Of a stretch of 64,000 bases of DNA, positions 34,653 to 45,818 are shown piece by piece. The position numbers were made by a program, and so were the translations under genes. Numbering within the stretch: position 1 is the first letter of the stretch; every line of letters begins with the position of its first letter. Origin of the DNA: Neurospora tetraspora (lineage: Eukaryota; Ascomycota; Sordariomycetes; Sordariales; Sordariaceae); assembly GCF_033439725.1 (NCBI RefSeq), contig NW_026944384.1, positions 4,836,001 to 4,900,000 of the forward strand, in the 5' to 3' direction. Under the pieces are notes generated by a model, which was given only the letters and a program-made list of their open reading frames with translations, searched no databases and was not told where the DNA came from.

Positions 34653-37600
34653 TCACCGTTGCTGTGGTACATCGCTGCCAAAGTTTCCATTCTCGACACT
34701 GGGATATTCACCACCGCTCATCTCTGCCCAGTTCCAGTCCAGTGTTACCGGTAAGCTGAACAAATCTTGCGGCAACATCGGCTGTTGGTAAATGGCTCTT
34801 GGGTCGCCCGCAGACGGGTCCGGCAGCCCATCAACCGGAAAGTCGGCAGGATTCATATTCGCGATGGCACCGAATCCAGTCATATCAGCCCAGTTGCCGT
34901 AGTCAATGCCTTCCATGCCGGTTGGGGCGTCAGTTGTGAATCCGTCATTCCATCCGTTGGGTGCCATCCCCGGTGATGGACTCTGGCTGAATGGACTGTA
35001 TCCGCTCTGTGGGGTGCGGGTGCTTTGCACACCTGGCGAAAGATGATCTTTCACTGATCCGTGGTTCGGCTGTGGTGTGGCTGTACTGTTTGCTGTCGGA
35101 GGCCGCGGTGTCATGGTTGCGTTTGGATTGAATGAAGAGGCGGGATCCGCGGGTGCTGTATTGCTCGATGCTGCCTTGTTACCAGATGCTTGCTCCTGCA
35201 CCTTGCGCTTGCGTCGTGACGAATTCTCTTTCTCGGCTTTATCGATGACAACCTTTGCAATGCGCTCGAATTCGGCGCAAATACCGAGCATGCGGTGAAC
35301 ACCGCCGGTTTCGGCCTCATGACCAAGCATGGACAGGAAGGTCACAACCACATTCATAAGTTTTGCGTCAGAACGTGCCCTAGGGTCCAAAGGATTCTGG
35401 AGGATGTTTCCGAATAATGTCACCAAGGCGGAGACAGGGAAGTATAGCACCATCCTGTAACAGTTATCAGTAAGTCTGTGAATCATTCTTGATTGAGGGT
35501 TAGACTTACCAGACGCATGAAAAGTCGCCTTGAGGGATGTACTTGAGCAGGGAGATTGAGGCTCTTGCGGCTGATGTGCACAGTGCTGCTGAAGAGAAGA
35601 TTCTGGGGTTCAAAGGCCTGGCATTAAGGCCTTGAATGGCAAAGTTTGACAGGCGACTAGTCCAGTATCCGTGATGGATAGACATGCGATGAATCGTTGT
35701 CAAGCAGTTGTAGTAGGTAAAGTGCAGCATAACGACGTGAAGGATTAGCGGTGTATGGGATGCCTTAATCTCATGCTCGGGTCGGAAGTCGATGGGAATG
35801 CTGTCTTTCCAGTCTTCGAGTTCCTGATCCAACTCTCCAATGGTGTTCAACAATTCACCATCCGACTGCTTCGTGGCCTTCGTCGCGTACAGTCTTTTAT
35901 ACACCTTGCTCTCGACGATGGAGATCTCGACCATCTTTCTGAAAAGGTTCATCTTTCCTTTCCCGTCAGCAAGGGGAATGTTACCGATGCCGTCGGCGGG
36001 ATCTTCGTCAGGAAGGTCAACGTTCATGTCATCATCGTCTTGCGCAGGCGGTCGTCCAGATCGTAAGCAGAGGTCCTTATCCAACATATAAGCGATCCAG
36101 AATACCCGTTTCCGCTGTTCGATCTCAATTGGGTTTAGGTTGAAGCCGGTTCCGCGCTTATGGAGGCCGATAGTATGTGAAAGGCGAATTGCTGTGGCGA
36201 TGAGAAGGAACGACGGCTGTGGGTTAGGAGTGCCCTGCATGAAGAGAGACATACCCAAAAGAGCCTGGACACTAAGTAGGTCAGTATTGCGCATCGTTAG
36301 CTCCGAGAAGACTGCCATGGCATTCTTCATATAACCCCAAGCCTTATCATCCTCTTCCTGTGGAACCAAATTGCTCATCACCCGCAGACGGTAAGCAATA
36401 GCCAGCGCCACGTTCAAGCTTGCCCACCATCCGGATCCCTGATACGGGTCAGGGGAATACTGTCTTTCGACCAGATGCATAAATGTTGGCTGATGAAACA
36501 GCGGAAACATGCAGTTGAAGTTCTCAAAGTAGTCTTTGAGAAGCGACATGGCTTCCGGCTTAGGAGGGAGCTCTTTGAAAATTACCCGGCGGAACAGATC
36601 GCCAAAAACGTCGGGCTTCCATCTTGTCCACCTGTGGTCCTCAATGGAGACATCAGAGATCATCTGCTGGAATGAGCTGTCACCCATCTTCTCATTGACC
36701 CACTGAATGCCCTTGGGAGAGAAGATTGAGAAACCGGAAGATGACCCTTTCACAAGTTAGCAGTGACACCATCAACCCAGAGCCTACAAGTTGAGAACAT
36801 ACCAATGTAACGAGTTTCGCCGTTGTTGTTTGTGACGAGGGAGCACATCATTTCAGACAAGGCTGAAACCTCCTGTTCTGGCTCCTCCTTCTCCTCCGTC
36901 TCGGGAGCTATCGAGGCCCTCTTCCCTCCTTCTTTGTCTTTGGCCGGTTCAGGCAAAGGGGAGGCCAGCGAACTGCGAGGCGTCGAATTATTTCCATCTT
37001 GACCTGATGTTGCCTGAGAGGGTGAAGTAGGATTGGAAGCGGCGGCCTGTGAGGTTTGTCTCGACTGTGCTGTCTTCTCTGCGAGCTTTCGTTCAAGTGT
37101 TCCGAGATCGGTGGCCCCGTTATCATCGTCTCCAAGCAGACCTGCCGAGCTGGTGAGTATAATGACGAGCTAACGGCGAGGTATGAAACATACCTGATAG
37201 TCTCAACAAATGTTCCATGCGACCTAGCCGGTTCTCGAGGCCTTCAATGTACTTGGCACTGCAAGACATTCAACGATAAGCCAATGTTCACTACTCTGAA
37301 CGTCTGTGGAGGTAATGACATACCCCTTGGGCGGACTTCTCTTCTTTTCCACTTGGGTGAAGACGCAGTCGGTCTTGTAGTTTATGCAGTGTGTGCAAGC
37401 TGGCAGCTTTCCATCACACTTGATCTTTTTCTTTCTGCACATATCGCAAGCCTAGGGGGATGGGAAAGAGCTCTGTTAGCGACTGTTTTCCAATGGACAC
37501 CTCCCAGGTTCTGATCTCCGTCAATATCTAACCATGACTCACCCTTGCTATCCTCCTCCTCTTTGCCTCGTTTGTATCTTCAAGCAGTCCATGCTCTCCA

Positions 37601-37743
37601 AACATTTGTGCGACAGCTAGGTCATGCGGTAGTTGCTGGATGGGCATGCCATGCTCCGTGTAGCCCCCGAAGATCTGAGGCGGCTGGTTCAACAGCGGTG
37701 GAGGTGCCATGGGCATCTGGAAACCGCCGTGGAGGTGATCCAT
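34653..37743 (-). CDS. Zn(II)2Cys6 fungal transcription factor with fungal-specific (Gal4-like) middle domain
   Basis: Six exons: 37743-37543, 37451-37324, 37258-37194, 37141-36803, 36746-35510 and 35454-34653, giving 923 residues. Donors are GTGAGT, GTATGT (three) and GTAAGT; all five introns are 52-91 bp and keep frame. The binuclear zinc cluster starts at residue 68: [14 protein letters not shown], then CTHC and a last Cys, with cysteines at 69, 72, 79, 86, 89 and 96 (CX2CX6CX6CX2CX6C). A linker and short coiled coil follow ([20 protein letters not shown]), the usual dimer element. The fungal_trans domain (about 300-560) is marked by [14 protein letters not shown] and [21 protein letters not shown]. 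The C-terminal 200 residues are Pro/Ser/Asn-rich, an activation-type region. Target genes cannot be told from the sequence. Confidence 0.92.
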
Positions 37744-40700
37744 GGTGGTGGTGGCAAGAGACAGCCGTCGCCGTGTATATTAGTTTCGAGCAACACAGTA
37801 TATGTTGAAGAATCGGGATCGCCTGGTCGGCTATGGGGTCGGCGGCCGGTTCACTTATCGGCTGTGACGTTGGTGGTGTCGAAGGGAGTCGGGTATTATG
37901 TATTAGGGAGAATGTGGAAAGCCGTTGACGAACTGGGAGATCTGGCGGCGGGTAGTACCCAAATGGGCCTGACGGGGACTGGAGTCGAGGCTCGAAAAAA
38001 AGAAACTAGGCGCCCGGGGTACAGGGGCAGGAGTGTTATTATTACGCAGGGGCAGGTGGTGTAGTAGCTGCTGGAGCCGGAGGCCTTTCACACCCTCACA
38101 CCTCTCACACCCTTCCACTTCACACCGTACAGTGGTCTGTGGTGTCTTGGTATCGGATGGTCCCGTCTGCGGTCTGTGGTAGAGTGGTAGCAGGAACGTG
38201 AAGGACAAGGTGGGACTTGACTAGCCCGCTTCACACCACTATTGTCAGACTTAACGGTCGAATCAAGGGGCCGGAAAACAGGCCGGATCGCTCGGAAATC
38301 CGGGGCCGTGTTTGGGCAGTGTGCGGTCGGCACTCGATGTCTTTACTATGTATGTGGTTGTGCGCCGAGTCCAGTGAGATTTGAAGCGGAGGAATCCATC
38401 CGCTCTAGACCGTGGCCGCTGTTGACCAGTATACACGTAAAGCCGTTGAGGCTCCTTGTGGGCTAGGGTAGGCCGTGGTAGGCTATGGGTAGGTGATCCG
38501 TAAACGGTTTCTAACGGCGAGGAAGTGGAAGCTGAACTAGAAAGGAAGACGTGCAGCTTGATAGGATTCTTGTCGGATGTTTAGTGGCTCCAGTCGCGTA
38601 TGCTAGTGCGGTATAGCACAGAGCATGGAACTCGCTGTCGGGACCGACTGACTCGCTGTTCAAAGGGTCCAAGTGAGATGGCGGTAGGGCTGAAGAGAAT
38701 GACAGCTCAAACTCCAAACCAAGGAGATTGATACTCGCAGGTGGTGATGATGGGATGTCGGGTCTGGAGAACAAAAAGAGAAGACGCAGAGAAGTGGAAA
38801 CTTGGATGAATGCAGCAGTCAATTTGTCAATCAAGTGCGATTAAGTGCGTGCACGAAGAGGAAAATGCCACGAAAAAGGAAGGATCCGAGTCAGACACTC
38901 GGGCGTTATTCACAGCGAGCTTGGACGCTGATAGGCCCGTCGTGTTAGCGGTTATAGTATCATGTGCAAGGGGGAAGGAACTTCCCCTAACTAATGTGGA
39001 GTTGATATCCGCTGAAGAGAAGCTCAGCTGGAGTTGCCCAACTGCAACTTCAACATCGCATCACTTCCAGATTCGAGGTGGCCCAGACCTCGACCCCCAG
39101 ATGTACGAGCTGGGAATAACGATTCGAGTCAAAGACGAAACATGAAACTTGCCACTCCACCAAACCGATTCCATATCCTTTTCAGAGGCACGATACTCAA
39201 GAGCTATATCATCAAGGTGAAACGACAGATCCCGACAACCCAGCTCATCGGTACGGTTTGAAGCATTGCCTGGGGAAAGGGTATTATCGATGACAAACCC
39301 ACCTCGGTCCAATGAGTTAGAGTACCATAGTAAGTTTAGCCAAGCGGCAAGCCTCTTACACAACACTCATGTTCTAGTCGATGACCTTCCCCGTCATTCT
39401 TCCAATGTCGTCGTCAATTTCACTACGCCGGCAAGATGCCAAGATCAGGAAGCATCATCAGCCATATCCTCTCTGTCCAAGCGCGGTACGGTACATAAAC
39501 CATTGTGCATTGCGGCACGGCACGGCACGATAACTTCACCCAAAGACAAAGACCATCATGTCTCATGTCTGTCCCCATCGAGCTCCTCTCAACCACTTAC
39601 CTACATATGTGCGCCCACTACCCACAGACATTTGCTCATGGACTTGATGCAGAAATCTCAACGGTATGCACGAGAGCAAGCCATGGATCGAAAATCGAAA
39701 TCGAAATCTGAATCCGAATCGGAAATGGCTTGAACCCTTTCACTTCCCTAGATCTCATTGTTAGTAGCACGCGACTCGGCAGCCCCAAGACATCTTCTCC
39801 AATTCCCCTTCCCCAAATTCCTCTTCACGATCTCCCTCAAAAAAATGACATTTGTCAGCCAGCCATTCATTCTCTATCCACAGTTATTATCATCGTCAAT
39901 CATCCCCATCCAATCACCCATTACCCGTCCGTCCAAGCGCACAAGCAACACGAGGAATCACACTGATGAGACAGCAGTAAAGCATGAGCGCCGAGCGGAA
40001 AGAAGCCGTTATGTACCGTCCATGTCCGACCGTTTGCATTTTCTCGTTCGTTAGCCCCGTCTCGCCCGCCGAACCCCATGCTACGGTCTAACTCCGAATA
40101 GCTTCCCCCCCATTAACATCAACCTTATCGGTTTCATCAGTGTCTCACCTCCTTGCTTTGCGTGGCTTTGCGGTGGCATGTCACGATGTGATGTATAGAA
40201 AGGTAGAAAGAGGCCGCCTACTGTCACGATACCGACCTAGCATCATGAAAAAGCGACAAACGATAACGAAGCGAACTGAAAAGGCAAGTCGACGGATGGA
40301 AATAATTCCGCAGCTTGGTTGGATGCTTGCCAGGAAGAAGGACATTGAGGAGAGGGATTGCCCTGTTGGATATGGGATTAAAAGAACAGGAACTTGCTCT
40401 AGGGTCGGCCACGACTTGCCATCTCGTGACACGAACCGTCCGTGATGTTATGCTATCATGTTGCATGATGTGATGATGCTTGGTAACGAAGGAGGCTTTG
40501 ACGCCGTTGGGATGGCAACCAGTTCTGATACTTCTTTACACTCTTTCTCGACGGATGGAATATTTTCTCCCAACTCACCTCTTCTTCTAACATCCATCAT
40601 ATATCTCATCTTTGTCAATGTCTCTTTATTCCTCTCATTACTATCACCAGAATCCCATCCCCTCCTCCGCCCAACTTACCCAGTTCTACCACCAAGACCT

Positions 40701-41577
40701 AGACTACACAATATACGATCTCCGCCACTTTGGGGTAATACAATGATCCCATCGCACAGGCTCTTCTTACCTTACACCGACGCCGCTCTTCTCTTGATCA
40801 ACAACGCCTCCCATACGTTGGTACAATGTGCAACGTGTACGCGGGAATAAAGAACGAACCTTTCTGCGGCCACGCTATTACTCCATTCATCTATAATTCC
40901 GATTGGGCCGTCCGTTCTATTCGAACAGTCACTGAAAACCACAGTGTTACACGATACCTCAGCATTTTCTGCTGCAGCACTTTCTTCTTCTCTTTGTCTC
41001 TTTGCACTACTTGCACTACTACTTCACTTCCCTTTCCCCATCTTCATATCTATCATATAGCCCAAGGTATATGCCGCCCTGTCCTCCAAACACTTCCCTT
41101 CCCTTCCCTGCCCCTCCGACTGCCGCCGCTCCCTGAACACCAAAACCATCAAAAGAAGTAAAAAAGAGCTTTTATCACGTTCCAAAATTCCTCCTCTCCC
41201 CCTTTTTCCTCCACAGCACGAACATAGCATGGCGTAGTCCGTTATGCCCGTGCCTCCAGCGACTGATGACCACAAGACATTATAGAATAAAGAGTGTGTG
41301 TGCTAAGTGGAGGGAGATGAGAAAAGAAACATGTACAACGACAAATGATGCCTAAAAAAGATGACTACTAGATTTCCCAGTCAAATGGCGAACACGGTAG
41401 AAACTTTTGGATAAAAGAAGAAAAAAAGGTCAAAAAGAAGGTTGATATCATATCCAATGAAGGTCAAGGTTTAACAAAAATGATTGCAGAAGAAGAAAAA
41501 ATGGATGGCTTGATGTGGGTACAAGATGGTAAAAGGCTATGTCCAAAAAGAAAAGATGAAAAAAAAGATCCATCCCT
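37744..41577. other. Intergenic region, promoter of the Zn2Cys6 gene and unexplained spacer (3.8 kb)
   Basis: The first about 1 kb is expected to hold the transcription-factor promoter; CACACCCTCACACCTCTCACACCC-type repeats lie at 38088-38111. GGCAC is tandemly repeated at 39513-39529, and a CGAAATCGAAATC-type degenerate repeat lies at 39690-39722. A pyrimidine-rich stretch on the plus strand at 40960-41150 could be a transcription start reading toward, and antisense to, the next gene. A/T-rich sequence at 41280-41577 is probably that gene's 3' UTR. No ORF with domains was seen. Confidence 0.45.
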
Positions 41578-43520
41578 TCACATATCCTCAGTAAATCTTG
41601 ACCCAGATCCTCGGGACCCATCCCGTGATACCAGACTCCGACCGATCGGGTCCGGCATTAGTGAAGCACGTGCGGGCGGACTTGGAGGTCCATGGCTACC
41701 GATCGGCGACGCCGGCGTTACCGGGCGCGTGTCATCTGAAAAGGGGCTCAATCCTCCTACTCCTGGTGATCCTCCATCCTGCTGAACAATCGCGGTCTTC
41801 CCCGGTCCTGACCTAAAGACGGGAACGCCGCTTATGGGTCGCATCGGAGACCCAAGTTTGAGTCGCTCTCCACCGAGACCAAGGGCGCCCGTCGTCCCGT
41901 CGGTAAACGCCATTGAATCCCGATAGTACACGCTCTCGTGCGGATCCGGGTCGCTGTATCCATCTCCCCCGGATTCTAGGACGGATATCAGCTTCTTGCC
42001 TGATACCCGGTAAAAACCCCGTTCTGCAACCGGGGGCTCGGCTGACGCAGTCGAGAATCGCTTGGCCGCCGTGAGGCTGACAAGAGCAGACGGGACTGCA
42101 TATGGAAGGCCTCTTTCCGTCATTCCTTCTCCTCCTCCTCCATTTCCTCCACCACCTCCACCATTGCCGCCTCCTCCTTCCAGAGCTCCTCCTCCCTGCT
42201 CATGCCCGCCCCGTTTCCGGGCTGCAGCCGCCAGGCTTCCACCTTCGCCCAGCAACCGGATGTTGCCGCCGCCATTTCGCTTCCATTTAAGAAGGAACAA
42301 TAACAGGAACGCAACAAGGGCCATGCCGGCCGCCCCGCCCACGACACCTCCGATGATGGATCGCTGAGCGGTGGGCGTAAGTCCGCTGGAGTTGTCGTCC
42401 GTGTTGCCGGGGTCGACATGCGGGGAGTCGGTCGTTCCGGCGGGGCTTGCGGATTCGCCACCGGCGCCCGCATCGCCGCTGTTGCCTCCTCCGGTTCCAC
42501 CTGCTACGAGAGTCGGCACACCTGACGAAGTGGATGTGAATCGAGTGGTTGAAGCTCGGCTTTTGGTGGAAGAAGCGAAGGTGGATGTCGAACTTGCGAA
42601 GGTCGATGTTCGGGTGGTGTTTGCGAACAAGGAATGGGACACATGAGTGCCGTTGGCATAAAACGATGGGATGCGAGCTACATGACAAGGCGCGCACACA
42701 GGCAATGTGTTAGTCACTCACTGCGGATGGATAGAAGCTATTCGATGGGGGGAAAAGATGGGACGAAAGAAGGAAGCATATGCATACTTGAAGAAGAGTT
42801 GAAAAGACCGGAGGATAACGATAGTGTGGGGAAGCTCGAGGCGCCGTCATGGTAAGATACGGACGAGCTGTTGAAAGGAGCGGACGTCAAGGCCCCCGGC
42901 GCAGCCACGCCGGAGGACAGAGACAGAGAAGCGGACGTTATAGACGACTCCGTGTCGACGGAGGCAGTTGGCGACGGTGTCCCATCGCCAAGTCCCGGAA
43001 CTGTGACAGGCAGGGTGGGCAACGAGCTACCCAGGTCAGTGATTTCGGCAGTTCGCGCGGCCACAGGGTCGGGTGACTGCGTAACAGGTTCGGATGCCAG
43101 AGTCGAGAAGTGGACGAGAGCGCCGGCGTCATCTATGATCTTGATGACGGACACAGTCTGGACCACTAACACTGAACGTGCATTTAGTAGTCCTGGTTCG
43201 GTTTGTTGGGTGGGGGTGTCTAGTGGTGAACGAATGTCGAGATGGTTGTGGTTTTGGAGGGTGGTGTTGTCGCTGTCTTCAGGTTGTTGTTGTTTGGAGG
43301 ATTGGTGGTGGTAGCGAGCGTGGTTGTGGTTGTGGTTGTGGTGTTGGTGTTGGTGAGGAGTTTGATCAAGTTCCTCTTCCGGATGGAGCTGGCGTTGTTG
43401 GTTGTGTTGGTGGTGCAAATGGCGGTGGTTGTGCCCAGCGCTGGAGCCTGTATGGGAATGGTTGATGTTCTGGGTTTTGCGGGCCTGAGAGAGTGAAGGC
43501 CCGCCAATGTGGTTAGTCAT
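41578..43520 (-). CDS. Single-pass membrane protein with His-rich N-terminus and Gly-rich cytosolic domain (Mid2/Wsc-like architecture)
   Basis: Exon 1 is 43520-42788 and exon 2 is 42677-41578, with a 110 bp intron (donor GTATGC, branch GACTAAC, acceptor TAG). The intron removes an in-frame TAG that would otherwise end the protein at PPIE. Protein 610 residues. Residues about 20-72 are His/Asn/Gln-rich (HNHNHNHARYHH). The conserved-looking block SVLVVQTVSVIKIIDDAG follows, then a long Ser/Thr-rich segment with N-glycosylation sites such as NGT and NTT. One transmembrane helix (SIIGGVVGGAAGMALVAFLLL) with a KWKR stop-transfer comes next, and a Gly-rich cytosolic tail with GGGGNGGGGGGNGGGG. This layout resembles cell-wall stress sensors, but no named family domain or N-terminal signal peptide is visible; an additional 5' exon is possible. 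Function unknown. Confidence 0.75.
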
Positions 43521-45818
43521 GGCGTGTGTGGTGGTGCCTGCAGCCAGGCAGCCCAGTGACAGTTGTTGGAAGTTGTTGGAAGGCGTTGGGTGCGCGATGT
43601 GGCTGTGATCAACGAGCGACGAGGGTTAAACGAGCGACTTGTCCAAGATGGACAGCTTGTGGTGACTTTTTTCGCGGGGCCGGGGGTTGGCCAAGGAATT
43701 TGGGAGTGAGATTTCGTGATCCGGTGATTCTGAGAGGACGACGGTTTCCCGTATTCGAGTGCGCGGGTGGCCGGGCCGGTCTGCAATAGTTCGTAATCGA
43801 CAACTGCGAAGCTACGCTGATGATGGCGGCGACGAGACGATGGAACAACAGCTACTCAAGGTATTGGTTGGCTGGCGCATTGTAGAATATCATGAATCCA
43901 TCCTTGGTCGGTATCTTTTGTTTTTCTTTCTTTCTCTGTCGTGTTCGGCGTCCACTTCTTTGATGTCGGAGTCTTGTCTCGATGGTCGGTAACAAATGTT
44001 GAAAAGGGCTGCCTCCGCACTCGTCCGCGCTGTGATGGAGTCAACTCGACCTTTGGGAATATGAAACGAATGAACGATAACGACAGAAACAAGATAGCAG
44101 CCGGTGGAGAGAAGGAACAGGCAAAGAGGAGAGAAAGACCGAAAACATTGAATGAACAACGGGGGGCGGGCTGCACGACGATAATAACCTCCGGGACCAC
44201 GCCATCCACCATCCATACCATACCCATACCCCCATATCCATGGCTCGCGCAGATGAAATGAGATGCCAAAATTGGGCACAACATGCCCCAACCCTCGCAG
44301 TCGTCGCATGCCCTGCACCTGAAATGATGGCGGCATGCTCTCGATCCGTCGACGTGCCCTGAAAGGGTCTCCGCTGCGGGATCCCTTCTAGCGCGGCGTC
44401 CAACATGCCTCGTCCAAGACGGGTCCATTTGGGGGCATTTGGAGCCATTTCGGGGCCAACACGGGACCCAACACGTCTCTGCAATTTCGCTTCCTTGGCC
44501 CGACGTCTCCTCTTTGCGCTTTCCCCGGTGGCCGACCCAGCAAAAACGGAGAAAAAATGCTCTGGAATCCACTCAAGTCTATCATTGGCCAATCAGGCCC
44601 GCCCGTTGTCCTACTGTAAATGCACTGGCCAAAAGTCGATGCCCGCAATTTCCACGACCGTCTATACAAACAGCAAGAGCGAAACAATTGCAGTGCACTG
44701 GGCATGACGATGAATGGATACGGCGTGGCTTTTGGCACTTGGAAGGAGCCTCCTGAGAATCGCGATGCAAGAGGCACATCTTTTTGCGATCAACATTTGA
44801 AACACTCGGGATTTCCCTGACGGGCGCAGCAAGAGGCTCCTGCCCCGCCAGGCCCGCCTGTTGGGACCTGGTTGGGACCTGGGTCGAGTCAAAACATGCA
44901 AGAGCTTATTATGAAGGAGAGCCATGCATCCACAACATGGAAGGCATGGCCGATACGAACAATCTCATTTGGGCAGTTGCAGTCGCTGGCATCTCGCAAA
45001 TGTCGCAACTGTCACACCCTCGTGTTGTGCCACCGCACACAATGGAAAGAGCGACGATAAATACAAGGCCCCATCTCCTTCTTTCAGCCTGATGTTTTGA
45101 CCTCTGCTTCTGCCTCTGTGGCTTAGCCTTGGGCAAGCCTTGGCCGGGCAGTCTCACTCGGCTCGCTGTCAAACATGATGATACGTGCCACAGGTGTACA
45201 TCAGATGTTGATTGTGCTGGTCTAGGCTGATAGCAAACCTTGACCACCTCAGCCGAAAACACTCAAGGATTCCATGTACCTACCGTAACAGTGGCATCTT
45301 CTCTCGCGGAAATCCCGTCGAATTTGATATTAAACGCTCAGGTCAACCTAACCGATAAACAACAGTACCTGGGATACGTAATCGCCTTGTTGTCCTCGCT
45401 GAGTTGCGGGAATGTGCAAGTTCCGGCCAGCCGATGATTGTCTCGCCTACTCGTCAGGGCTCGAAACGAGTACCCCTTTCCACTTTAGCTGTAAGCGGGG
45501 ATCGTCAACTAACCGCCTCAACCAACGTCCTAGCCCGCTGTACCCGGACCTTATAGTGGTACATCCGTAGTGACCAACCACCTGGACAGATGCAGAACGA
45601 CCGACGTACATGGTCAACTCTCACGTGAAACCAACCCAGAACACTCTCAAGTTCACTACTTAATCAATCGTTTTTGTTAAATCAAGTTCGTATCAAATCC
45701 GTCTTCAGTGGCTGATGTACAAGATCAATCGCTGACAGGGGCAGCATCGTCATAGTCAGGGGGGCCATCAACACGGCCGTCCTCCTTATATTTACAATCA
45801 CCTCTGCCAAGCATCGCC
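43521..45818. promoter_or_regulatory. Divergent intergenic region between the membrane protein and the serine hydrolase genes
   Basis: 2.3 kb separating two divergent starts. The left part holds the membrane-protein promoter; TATA-like TTATATTTA at 45786-45794 lies about 25 bp upstream of the hydrolase start. A direct repeat GTTGGGACCTG occurs twice in a row at 44860-44881. Small ORFs in all frames lack domains. Confidence 0.5.
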
